The notes under the pieces are model-generated. The model was not told the DNA's origin. It searched no databases and saw nothing but the letters and a program-made list of their open reading frames with translations. A DNA stretch of 36,682 nucleotides from Akkermansia muciniphila (lineage in GTDB: Bacteria; Verrucomicrobiota; Verrucomicrobiia; Limisphaerales; UBA9464), in the NCBI GenBank assembly GCA_945900455.1, contig CAMDJH010000031.1:1-36682 (forward strand). The letters run 5' to 3'. A program made the translations under genes and the position numbers. Position 1 is the first letter of the stretch. Every line of letters starts with the position of its first letter. Shown here piece after piece: positions 1 to 8,006 of this stretch.

Positions 1-412
1 ACCAAAGTCGCGCCCTTGCATTCTGCTCGGCAGCACCATTGGCCGCGGAGCGTTTCAGAAATCGAAATCAGAGTCCCGGGAAAAATGAAGAATTCTTCCG
101 TTCAACAATCGCTGACTCGAAAACCACCGTTTCCGTGAGATGCACCCACTGGGCGAGAGCCTCCCGGCGTGGATCGGGAGAATTACAGAATCCCCAACGT
201 CCGGTCTACACTCTAGATCGGGATCGCTATCCACGATCCTCGAACTTCATTATCGCCTGCGATTCGACCCAAACGGGCTCACGTCTGCAGAACGGCTGAC
301 TCTCCGTCAACGTTCTGACCAGTGGCTTCATACCGATCGAATTGAATCTCTCGATTGATTGGGTTCCACCGAGCGGATTGTGGAAGCGGAACCGGCGGTT
401 GAATTCGGTCTC

Positions 413-432
413 AGGGCGGAAACCTCCGCTCT
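413..432. repeat. Hairpin, 8-bp stem with AACC loop
   Basis: AGGGCGGA at 413-420 pairs with TCCGCTCT at 425-432 (one G-T pair) around the four-base loop AACC. No T-run follows on either strand, so it is not a typical intrinsic terminator. It could be a leader structure of the pseudopilin transcript or a chance fold. Confidence 0.4.
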
Positions 433-493
433 GAACGGCGCCTCTCCCGGGCACGCAAGCGAGACCGTTCCGCGTGGACGACCGTGGGCGGCG

Positions 494-508
494 CGAGCTG
501 AGAGCTCG
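494..508. repeat. Perfect 6-bp inverted repeat
   Basis: CGAGCT (494-499) and AGCTCG (503-508) flank GAG. It lies about 160 bases before the proposed pseudopilin start. Function unknown; a weak operator candidate only. Confidence 0.3.
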
Positions 509-667
509 ATCAGAAAATTGCCGGTGGTACACTTCCGGTGTCATTCCTCAGCGCAGTTCCCCGGACGTACTGGAGTTCCCCTATTGGTACCGGATGTGTG
601 CCTTTTCTCCGAGAGAACTCTTGATTCCTGATTGACTCTGGATGCGCCAAAGGCTCCCACTGGACGC

Positions 668-1483
668 ATGCCTGTGGTAGCCATTCCAGAATTTGACGTC
701 TCGTCCCTGGACCCTCATCCGACACGCCTCGCATCAGTCGTTGGTCCGCGCGTGCGTCCGAACCAACGGCCCGCCCTTCCTCATCGCGGCTTCACGCTGA
801 TCGAACTCCTGGTCGTCATCGCCATCATCGCGATCCTTGCCGGGATGCTCTTGCCGGCCTTGTCACGCGCCAAGGTGAAGGCCAACGCCACCCGCTGTGT
901 CAGCAACGAGCATCAGCAGTACCTCGGGTACCACATGTACGCGCTCGACAGCCTCGATTCCATGCCGGTCCATGGCGATTACGGAACCGTTGGAGGACGT
1001 CCGACCAACGGCACCGTGTCCGTCCATAATACCCGCGGGGAAACCAATCGCCCCCTCAACGTGTACGTGCCAAGTTTTGAAGCCTTCCATTGCCCCTCCG
1101 ATCGAGGTGATACGCTTTGGCCCGACGCCAAGACGTGTTATGCGGGCTGGGGCAATAGCTATCTCGTCCAATGGGTGAATGACTTGTACCGCGTCAAACA
1201 TGTCACGGGTGACAAGTTTGCCCCGGCCGGATCCGCCACAAGCAAGTCCATCAAGACGGGCGAGATCGCTCTTCAACCCTCCACCAAGATTATCCAGGGG
1301 GACTGGCCATGGTATGGAACTCGCAACCCCGGGGACATCAAGAAGGGCGTCTGGCACAACAACCCCGGACGTCGCGGCTGGAACATGATTTACGGTGACG
1401 GACACGTGCAGGTCTTCACCTTTCCAAAGGGATACGAAGCCATGCTGACCGACCCGCCCAATATCAATAACGCTTGGTGGTAG
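668..1483 (+). CDS. Type II secretion/type IV pilus-like pseudopilin (prepilin-type N-terminal methylation domain)
   Basis: The protein has a textbook type-IV prepilin segment, RG then [16 protein letters not shown], followed by [12 protein letters not shown]. That predicts cleavage by prepilin peptidase after the glycine, methylation of the new N-terminal Phe, and use of the hydrophobic helix for membrane anchoring and assembly. The C-terminus carries a conserved His ahead of an Asp-Gly-His stretch (WHNN ... YGDGHVQVF), resembling the H-X9-DG tail of the large pseudopilin families of Planctomycetes and Verrucomicrobia. These are usually secreted or surface proteins of unknown role. I start it at ATG 668, giving 271 residues and a leader of about 41 residues. 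A TTG at 632 and a GTG at 752 (leader of about 13 residues) are also in frame, and none has a strong ribosome site. It converges with the kinase-etherase gene, 32 bases away. Confidence 0.85.
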   Translation: MPVVAIPEFDVSSLDPHPTRLASVVGPRVRPNQRPALPHRGFTLIELLVVIAIIAILAGMLLPALSRAKVKANATRCVSNEHQQYLGYHMYALDSLDSMPVHGDYGTVGGRPTNGTVSVHNTRGETNRPLNVYVPSFEAFHCPSDRGDTLWPDAKTCYAGWGNSYLVQWVNDLYRVKHVTGDKFAPAGSATSKSIKTGEIALQPSTKIIQGDWPWYGTRNPGDIKKGVWHNNPGRRGWNMIYGDGHVQVFTFPKGYEAMLTDPPNINNAWW

Positions 1484-1515
1484 CGCTTGATCCGAGGCGC
1501 GGGCGAGATATTGAC

Positions 1516-3360
1516 TCATTCGCTCTTCCGTCCGAGAACGCGAATTGCCGAGGATACCCCCCAGCCCTGTTCTTCCAAGGTCTTACGTATAATGCGAGAG
1601 TCACGCCCCGTAATCTCCTGAACGATCCGTACCGCCCGGTCCCGCAATTTTACGTTCGAAGGATTAACGTCCACCATCAGATTCGAAATGACCTTCCCCA
1701 TCCGTACCATGGCAATGGTCGTCACCAGATTCAGCACCAGCTTCGTGGCCGTGCCCGCCTTTAACCGAGTGGAACCCGTCAACACTTCCGGACCGGTCGG
1801 GAGGGCGATCACAACCCCGGGCCGGTGTCCGCGCGCAAACTTGAGTTGCGGATGACAACAGACCAGTGCAGTCGTGGCACCTCGCCGCCGGGCTTCTTCG
1901 AGCGCTCCCCAGACAAACGGCGTTCGTCCGCTGGCGGCGATCCCGACCACCACGTCCTTCCGGCAGACGTCGCGAAATTGAATGGCTGCGGCTCCGGCGT
2001 CCGGATCATCCTCGGCACCCTCAACTGCGGACCATAAGGCGCGTCGTCCGCCGGCGATGATGCCCTGAATCCAGTCCGGCGACGTGCGGAAGGTGGGCGG
2101 GCATTCGGATGCATCGAGGACCCCAAGCCGCCCGCTGGTCCCCGCACCGATATAGAACAGTCTGCCACCGTTTTTCAACGCCCGGACCACATGCCGAACG
2201 AGTTTTGCGATCGCGGTCCGTTGCGACCCAACGGCGGCCGCCACACCCGCCTCTTCGGACACCATGAGATCAATCCCGTGCTCGATGGATAGTTGGTCCA
2301 GAGTGACGGACCGCGAATTCCTCTGCTCGGTCGGCGGAAGGCTGGTGCTCGTCGGAATAAAACCGTTCGGTTGCCGGGTGCGGGAGGAAACCGGGCTGCG
2401 CGTCGAACCCGATGCCCGGTCTTTCCCGCCTAAAGTTGGGGCACTGAGTGATCGCGCCTTCTCGACGGCACCCCAAGTCGTTTCCCGTTTCAGATTTACG
2501 AACCGGCTCTGCTTCGGTGTGCGCTCCTCGCAGATCGCGTGTCGAACGGCGGCAGCATACGTGGGGGCGTTTTGCAGCAGGCCGCCCGCGAAGACGAATT
2601 CCACCGAATCGCAGGCGCAGCCCAGACGGGCGGCACAGGCAACGGCATCTCGGGCGAGATCCACGGCACAGGATCTCATAACCGACCGTGCATATCGGTC
2701 TCCCGCACTCGCGGCTGCCACGACTTCCGGAGCCAGCGCGGCAATCTCCGATTTTTCCGCGGATTGGACCCAATCGATGAGGGCTTCAGGCTCGTTCAAT
2801 TGCAGAGCGCGCAAGATGCCTTGACCGCACCTGCCCCACGCGCCGGATCGATCCAAAGGTTCAAGGCACGCCTCTCGCAGCGCGCGCTGAACCAACTGAA
2901 ACGCGCTACCTCGATCGCCCAGCCAATGCCCCCAACCCCCAACTTTGGCAGTGCGGCCGGAGGCATCCCGCCCGAAGCAACACGCACCGGTTCCGGATAG
3001 GACCAGAACGCGCGTCCACTTCCCTTCGGCCGTGGCGTCGGCCGCCAGGGCGCATTCGAGATCATTTCCGATCCAGATAGACTTTCCGGGCCAGAGGACG
3101 TCCGCGACCGAGCGGACGCGGTCGACATCCGGAGCGGTACGAAGACCGGCAAAGGCAATACCGACCGCGGACGGATTCGGAAATTGGTCTCGGACCGCTG
3201 TCAATCGTGCCCGTAAATCCGGGTCCGACAGGAGCCTCAAGTTTGCTGGACCGCTCGCATGCCGCGCCAGGAGAGATCCGTTGGCATCCACCTGCAAGGC
3301 CACCAAATGACTCCCGCCTCCCTCAATACCCAGGAGAGTTGATGATCCAGGATTGGCCAT
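1516..3360 (-). CDS. murQ: Bifunctional MurNAc/GlcNAc kinase - MurNAc-6-phosphate etherase fusion
   Basis: A 614-residue cytosolic protein with two enzymes in tandem. Residues 1 to about 300 are a BadF/BadG/NAGK-type sugar kinase: phosphate-1 loop GIEGGGS (11-17), catalytic Asp at 100 (IGND), a second phosphate loop LSGTGACC (121-128) and GGWGHWLGDRGSAF (141-154), as in N-acetylglucosamine kinases. After a low-complexity Ser/Arg/Pro linker (about 303-345) comes MurQ with its SIS fold. It shows GAGTSGRLG (405-413) then SECPPTF, VEGAEDD with the expected acidic residues, and GPEVLTGSTRLKAGT (523-537), then NLMVDV. The family reactions would phosphorylate recycled or scavenged MurNAc and then cleave the D-lactyl ether to GlcNAc-6-phosphate. 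ATG at 3360 has AGGAGG upstream, at a somewhat long spacing. It lies 22 bases behind the metallo-hydrolase gene and is probably co-transcribed with it. Confidence 0.93.
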   Translation of the reverse strand: MANPGSSTLLGIEGGGSHLVALQVDANGSLLARHASGPANLRLLSDPDLRARLTAVRDQFPNPSAVGIAFAGLRTAPDVDRVRSVADVLWPGKSIWIGNDLECALAADATAEGKWTRVLVLSGTGACCFGRDASGRTAKVGGWGHWLGDRGSAFQLVQRALREACLEPLDRSGAWGRCGQGILRALQLNEPEALIDWVQSAEKSEIAALAPEVVAAASAGDRYARSVMRSCAVDLARDAVACAARLGCACDSVEFVFAGGLLQNAPTYAAAVRHAICEERTPKQSRFVNLKRETTWGAVEKARSLSAPTLGGKDRASGSTRSPVSSRTRQPNGFIPTSTSLPPTEQRNSRSVTLDQLSIEHGIDLMVSEEAGVAAAVGSQRTAIAKLVRHVVRALKNGGRLFYIGAGTSGRLGVLDASECPPTFRTSPDWIQGIIAGGRRALWSAVEGAEDDPDAGAAAIQFRDVCRKDVVVGIAASGRTPFVWGALEEARRRGATTALVCCHPQLKFARGHRPGVVIALPTGPEVLTGSTRLKAGTATKLVLNLVTTIAMVRMGKVISNLMVDVNPSNVKLRDRAVRIVQEITGRDSRIIRKTLEEQGWGVSSAIRVLGRKSE

Positions 3361-3382
3361 TGGATCGCCTGCAGCCTCCTGT

Positions 3383-4438
3383 TTAGAATCGAGTCGCGTA
3401 CGTTTGCTTATGGCCCGTGGACGGAACGGTTACAGTATAACTATTGCCGTCAGGACTCACGCTTAGCTTGAGATAAGCTCCGCCAGTTTCGCCATTGTTG
3501 GCGCAGAATTCCGCGGGCGCATTGTTCTCCGGCTGCTTCAAGTTCCGATGCACCTGATAGATGGCTTGCAGCGATGGAAGGCTGCGCAATGACTGGACGA
3601 CCTCCGTCATGCAGCCCTTGGAGGGGCCATTGTTCATCACCGCGATATTGGGCAGCAGCGCACGGAGCAGCAGGGGATTGCTACTCACATCGAGGCCGTG
3701 GTGATTGACCTGATAGACATCCACCGAGCCGATTTGAGCCATTGGACAGACGAGTTGCGCTTCCGTATTCCAGGTCAAATCGCCGCCGTTGAAATAGCGA
3801 AACCGGCCGAACTGCAACAACGAGACGATGCTATTGGCATTGTCGGAGGTGTCCGTCGGTTTTGGACTTGGATCCGTGCAGCGGGCGGGGTTGACGGACG
3901 CGGTCCGGGAAAGGGCGAACTGCTGTTTCGCAGCCACGAATTGCAAACTCAAGGCGGGGCCGGAGTGAACTTGGTGCAGAGGGATTCCGGAGCCAGGATG
4001 GACGACGACCCGTTCCGACACCTTCATTTCTCGGTACGCCTTGACCTTGAGGGGCCATGAAGCGTTGTTGCTCCCATCTGGATCCCGGTCCGGGACGCCA
4101 TTGTCGTACACCGTATGAATGGGCATCTTTTGTGCGAGTTCGGCGGCGCCCCCGAAATGGTCGCTGTGCAGGTGAGTCGTGATCAAGTGGTCGATCTGCT
4201 TCAGGCCGGCGACCGTCGTGGCCGCCCGATGAATTCGGGAGGGATCGCGCTCCCCTGGATTCCCGGAATCGATCAGAATCGATTCGCCCAGTGGAGTGAC
4301 GATCAAGGTGGATCCGCCGCCCATGGAATCGATCCAATAGAAGTCCAACGTGCCGTCGCTCGCACCGGCGAAAACAGTGGTGGCGGCGACAACGGTGATG
4401 GCGATAGCGGTCAGGGCGAGATGGGAGGCAGATTTCAT
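3383..4438 (-). CDS. Secreted metallo-beta-lactamase-fold hydrolase, ComEC-like
   Basis: A 351-residue protein with an N-terminal signal peptide (hydrophobic residues 7-24, cleavage near FAGA) and a metallo-beta-lactamase core. The zinc motif HLHSDH is at 90-95 (T-HLHSDHFGG). Later metal-binding positions appear as GGDLTW (218-223) and NHHG (245-248). The spacing and the NHHG motif resemble the periplasmic/extracellular hydrolase domain of ComEC and its stand-alone relatives, which act on nucleic acids or phosphoesters; the substrate here is unknown. I chose the ATG at 4438 because it begins exactly at the signal peptide; an upstream in-frame start would add 19 arginine-rich residues. The gene lies 63 bases after the toxin gene and 22 before the kinase-etherase. 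Confidence 0.85.
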   Translation of the reverse strand: MKSASHLALTAIAITVVAATTVFAGASDGTLDFYWIDSMGGGSTLIVTPLGESILIDSGNPGERDPSRIHRAATTVAGLKQIDHLITTHLHSDHFGGAAELAQKMPIHTVYDNGVPDRDPDGSNNASWPLKVKAYREMKVSERVVVHPGSGIPLHQVHSGPALSLQFVAAKQQFALSRTASVNPARCTDPSPKPTDTSDNANSIVSLLQFGRFRYFNGGDLTWNTEAQLVCPMAQIGSVDVYQVNHHGLDVSSNPLLLRALLPNIAVMNNGPSKGCMTEVVQSLRSLPSLQAIYQVHRNLKQPENNAPAEFCANNGETGGAYLKLSVSPDGNSYTVTVPSTGHKQTYATRF

Positions 4439-4501
4439 GCTGGAATGCGTACCGTGCTTGCGGCCGAAGCGAAAGCGGCAAATGCGCATTCGCATCGAGA
4501 T

Positions 4502-4885
4502 TCAAAGTTGGGACAGTTGGGCCACCTGCTTGAAATGCGCGTCGCGAGTCAGGAGTACTAGGTCATGTTGAATCACCAAGGCAGCAATCCATAGGTCATT
4601 GGTTGGGATCGGAGTTGCCTGCTGGCGTAATTGGGCAAACAAATTCGCGTAATGAAAGGTCGTTTGTTCATCCGGCAGCAACAGGCGCACACGGGGTGAA
4701 CTGAGAAATCGGACCAGAATCCGCTCGTTTTGTCGGGCACGGCTGCCCGCCTGGAATCCCGCGCGCAATTCTCCAAGTACGATCAGCGGCAGATAAATCC
4801 GCTCCGCTCGAGAGGTCTGCTCGATCACCTCGGGGATGCCCCGGCACAGATCGGAATACCGGTTGGCATCCAGCGCGACTCTCAT
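4502..4885 (-). CDS. VapC-type PIN-domain toxin
   Basis: A 127-residue PIN-domain protein, the usual size for VapC. The expected acidic metal-binding residues are all present: Asp6 in VALDANRYSD, Glu in VLGELRAGF, Asp in PTNDLWIAA and Asp in LTRDAHF. VapC toxins are magnesium-dependent endoribonucleases that cleave tRNA or rRNA when freed from their antitoxin. The ATG at 4885 overlaps the antitoxin stop in an ATGA, so the two are translationally coupled. A TTG two codons earlier is possible but unnecessary. Its target cannot be deduced. Confidence 0.88.
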   Translation of the reverse strand: MRVALDANRYSDLCRGIPEVIEQTSRAERIYLPLIVLGELRAGFQAGSRARQNERILVRFLSSPRVRLLLPDEQTTFHYANLFAQLRQQATPIPTNDLWIAALVIQHDLVLLTRDAHFKQVAQLSQL

Positions 4886-5142
4886 TGCCAAAGTTTTGGA
4901 TCCACCCGGTCCTGCGACCGAATCGCCTCGTCGAAGGACGAGTCTTCCACCCAGGAACCCACCATGAAGTCCAGATCCCGATGGATGATGGATTCTCCGT
5001 TCAAAGCCAATCCAGTGTGGAGAACTTCAATGGCAGTCTGATTAATACTTTTGCCATCCTGCCGCGACTTCCTACGCAACGCTTCGTCCAAAGCCGGAGG
5101 GATTTGCCGCAACGTGTATTGAACCAGCCGCTTTGCCTTCAT
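4882..5142 (-). CDS. VapB/FitA-like ribbon-helix-helix antitoxin
   Basis: An 86-residue protein. The N-terminal half (QYTLRQIPPALDEAL ... SINQTAIEVL) fits a ribbon-helix-helix DNA-binding domain of the FitA/Arc kind. The C-terminal tail (DLDFMVGSWVEDSSFDEAI ... IDPKLW-like ending) is the toxin-binding segment typical of antitoxins paired with PIN toxins, which inserts into the VapC active site. It precedes and overlaps the toxin gene by four bases. By analogy with the family the complex would repress its own promoter, between here and valS. ATG 5142 is preferred; an in-frame GTG at 5187 would add 15 residues without homology. Confidence 0.85.
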   Translation of the reverse strand: MKAKRLVQYTLRQIPPALDEALRRKSRQDGKSINQTAIEVLHTGLALNGESIIHRDLDFMVGSWVEDSSFDEAIRSQDRVDPKLWQ

Positions 5143-5278
5143 GCAGGCAATCTCTGATAGAAATGTAGGCACGTCAACGGCATTCACGGGAGAACGAAAA
5201 CAATAGAATCCTGGGGGCGACGCGTCATTCCTGTTTCTTTCGGAGCATTCCTTGGTGCAAGCTTTTTGCCGTAATACG

Positions 5279-7990
5279 ATGAGCGAACTTTCGAAAGCGT
5301 ACGAACCCCAGGCGGTCGAGGAAAAATGGTACCAGTTCTGGCTGGATCAAAAATGCTTTGTGGCAGATCCGGACCGCGTCGGTCCCGACCGGCCCGCCTA
5401 TTCCATCGTCATCCCGCCGCCCAATGTCACGGGCGTCCTGACCCTTGGGCACGTTCTCAACAACACCATCCAGGACATTCTGGCACGGAAGGCGCGGATG
5501 GATGGGAAGGAGGTCTTGTGGCTGCCGGGCACCGACCATGCGGGTATTGCCACGCAGACCGTGGTTGAGCGCACCCTGAAAAAATCGGGCGAGATCCGGC
5601 ACCGCGATGATTTGGGCCGGGAGAAGTTTCTGGAGAAAGTCTGGCAGTGGAAGGAGAAGCACGGCGGGATCATCATCCAACAGTTGAAAAAACTCGGAGC
5701 TTCTTGCGACTGGACCCGCGAGCGGTTCACCATGGATCCGACGTATTCGAAGTGTGTGCAGCAGGTCTTTGTGGACTTGTACCAAAAGGGCCTGATTTAC
5801 CGGGGCAAACGCATGGTCAATTGGTGTCCTGCCTCGCTGACTGCCCTATCGGATGAAGAGGTGGAGATGAGGGAGCAGAAAGGTTTCCTGTATTACTTCC
5901 GGGTGCAGGTGGCGGAAGAGCCCGGCACGTGGCTGACGATTGCGACAACTCGGCCCGAAACGATTCCGGGCGACACCGCCGTGGCGGTGAATCCGAAGGA
6001 TCCGCGGTATGCAGCGCTCATCGGGAAGCATGTGTTGCGCCCGTTGCCTGCGGAGCTACCCGCGGCGCAGAAACGCATTCCCATTGTCGGCGATGACCAT
6101 GTGGATTTTGAGTTTGGGACGGGGGTGTTGAAGGTGACGCCCGCGCATGACAAAGCCGATTTTGAGATCGGGCAGCGACACCGGCTCGCGGTGGTGGACA
6201 TCATGAATCCCGACGGTGTGTTGAACGAGCTGGCTGGGGCGGATCTGCAAGGATTAGACCGGTTCGAAGCCCGCAAGGTTGCGGTCGATAAACTTCGGGA
6301 GTTGGGAGTTCTCGAGAAGGAGGAGCCCTATGTGAACAACGTCGGATTCAGTGAGCGCGCCGGCGTACCGGTTGAGCCCCGGCTGAGTGAGCAATGGTTC
6401 CTGAAATACCCATCGACCGCGGTATCGACCGCGGTGGTGGCGGACGGTCGGATGAATTTTTTTCCCGAGCGTTGGGCCAAGGTCTACGGACACTGGATGG
6501 GCGGGCTGCAGGATTGGTGCATCAGCCGGCAACTCTGGTGGGGGCATCGTGTGCCCGTATGGTATCATCGCACCGACGGGCGCCTGCATGTCGGCCTGGA
6601 GGGGCCGGTGGACGCGGAACAGTGGGCTCAGGATGAAGACGTCCTCGACACCTGGTTTAGTTCCTGGTTGTGGCCTTTTGCCACCATGGGCTGGCCGGAG
6701 AAAACGGAGACTCTGCGCAAGTTTTATCCCACCACCGACCTGGTAACGGGGCCGGACATTATATTTTTCTGGGTAGCCCGAATGATCATGGCGGGCTACG
6801 AATTCATGGGGGAAATGCCGTTCCGCAATGTATACTTTACCGGGATCATACGGGACAAACAGGGGCGGAAAATGTCGAAGTCCCTGGGTAATTCGCCCGA
6901 CCCGTTGGACCTGATTGCGAAGTACGGTGCGGATGCCCTCCGATTTGGAGTGATGCGATCCGCTCCGCTGGGGCAGGATATTCTGTTTGATGAACAGACC
7001 GTCGAGTTAGGCCGCAACTTCTGCAATAAACTCTGGAATGCATGCCGGTTTCGACAGATGCAGGGCGGGACGATGGAGGGGGAAATCGAGCCGGAACTGC
7101 TGACACCCGACGACAAGTGGATCCTGCTCCGACTCGACCAGGCGATCGAGGATGTGACGCGGGCGTTCACGGAATACCGGTTCAGCGATGCCACCGGTGC
7201 GTTGTACCGTTTTTTCTGGAGCGAGTACTGTGATTGGTATGTGGAGGCAAGCAAACCAGCCCTGGTGGGTCGGGGCGCGGTGGGAGACGACGCGGCATCA
7301 ACGCGTCTGGCCGCCAACAAGCGGGCGGTGATTGATTTTGTGTTGGGAAATACCCTCCGTCTGTTCCATCCGTTCCTGCCGTTTATCACGGAAGAATTGT
7401 GGCACGGACTCGGATTTTCGCACGAGATGCCCGCCGAGCGCGGGGGCAAGACCATTATGGTTGCCGCCTGGCCCCAATCCTTCACGGCGGAAGAGCGTGA
7501 GCATTTTGAGCTCGGCGACGCCGCCGATCAACTGGCAACGGCCCGTTTTGAGCTAGTAACCCTGGGCAGAAATCTGAAGGCCCAGTTTAATCTGCCGTCC
7601 AACAAACGAGTTACGTTTATCCTGCGTCCTGCGGCTGCCGTGTCGCCAGCGGAGACGGAAGTCTTAAAGAGCCTGCTCAATGCCGAATCATTGGAAGTTG
7701 TCGCGGGCAATTGGACGCCGGACAAGGGGACACCCATGGCGACAAACGGGGTGGGGGAACTCTTTCTTCCGCTTGCGGGATTGGTCGACGCCACCGCCGA
7801 AAAAGCACGACTGACGAAGGAATTGGAAAAGACCCTGGTGGAGGTGACGAAGGTTCGTGAGAAGCTGGCCAACCCGGGATTTGCAAATAAGGTTCCTCCC
7901 GCCGTCCTCGCGGATCATCAGCAGCGCCTTCTGGATTGGGAAGCCAAAGAAACTCAGATCCGGACGGCGCTGGCGAACTTGCCGGGTTGA
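5279..7990 (+). CDS. valS: Valyl-tRNA synthetase
   Basis: A 903-residue class I aminoacyl-tRNA synthetase that charges tRNA-Val and edits mischarged Thr. It shows the ValS N-terminus (YEPQAVEEKWYQFW) and the ATP-binding signature PPPNVTGVLTLGH at 46-58. The CP1 editing domain follows (TTRPETIPGDTAVAVNP, GTGVLKVTPAHD), then WCISRQLWWGHRVPVW and the second signature KMSKSLGN at 531-538. After the anticodon-binding domain the C-terminus is a coiled-coil arm (about 830-900) typical of ValS. Length fits the bacterial family (E. coli 951). The HIGH-equivalent reads TLGH, with Thr in place of the first His. ATG 5279 is chosen because homology begins there; an upstream in-frame start at 5252 adds nine residues. 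It is divergent from the toxin-antitoxin pair and converges with the next gene, 16 bases away. Confidence 0.97.
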   Translation: MSELSKAYEPQAVEEKWYQFWLDQKCFVADPDRVGPDRPAYSIVIPPPNVTGVLTLGHVLNNTIQDILARKARMDGKEVLWLPGTDHAGIATQTVVERTLKKSGEIRHRDDLGREKFLEKVWQWKEKHGGIIIQQLKKLGASCDWTRERFTMDPTYSKCVQQVFVDLYQKGLIYRGKRMVNWCPASLTALSDEEVEMREQKGFLYYFRVQVAEEPGTWLTIATTRPETIPGDTAVAVNPKDPRYAALIGKHVLRPLPAELPAAQKRIPIVGDDHVDFEFGTGVLKVTPAHDKADFEIGQRHRLAVVDIMNPDGVLNELAGADLQGLDRFEARKVAVDKLRELGVLEKEEPYVNNVGFSERAGVPVEPRLSEQWFLKYPSTAVSTAVVADGRMNFFPERWAKVYGHWMGGLQDWCISRQLWWGHRVPVWYHRTDGRLHVGLEGPVDAEQWAQDEDVLDTWFSSWLWPFATMGWPEKTETLRKFYPTTDLVTGPDIIFFWVARMIMAGYEFMGEMPFRNVYFTGIIRDKQGRKMSKSLGNSPDPLDLIAKYGADALRFGVMRSAPLGQDILFDEQTVELGRNFCNKLWNACRFRQMQGGTMEGEIEPELLTPDDKWILLRLDQAIEDVTRAFTEYRFSDATGALYRFFWSEYCDWYVEASKPALVGRGAVGDDAASTRLAANKRAVIDFVLGNTLRLFHPFLPFITEELWHGLGFSHEMPAERGGKTIMVAAWPQSFTAEEREHFELGDAADQLATARFELVTLGRNLKAQFNLPSNKRVTFILRPAAAVSPAETEVLKSLLNAESLEVVAGNWTPDKGTPMATNGVGELFLPLAGLVDATAEKARLTKELEKTLVEVTKVREKLANPGFANKVPPAVLADHQQRLLDWEAKETQIRTALANLPG

Positions 7991-8006
7991 GCCCGAAGTC
8001 CGTGAC

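Larger units (their letters stand above)
1..667. other. Non-coding or decayed stretch with two short inverted repeats
   Basis: No convincing gene is seen on either strand. The only stretch with some protein-like character is a rightward frame at about 116-358. It is open after stops near 86 and 113, and its last 35 residues (HYRLRFDPNGLTSAERLTL and following) look like a real protein C-terminus. It has no recognisable start or ribosome site, so it may be a gene remnant or chance. Two inverted repeats are visible: an 8-base-pair hairpin (one G-T pair, loop AACC) at 413-432 and a perfect 6-base-pair repeat with a 3-base spacer at 494-508. The stretch also carries the upstream region of the following pseudopilin gene, but I see no clear promoter. 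Confidence 0.5.

Noticed and set aside
863..1519. A 218-residue minus-strand frame opposite the pseudopilin
   Set aside because: The prepilin segment and the DG tail support the plus strand, and the antisense frame has no signal or motif.
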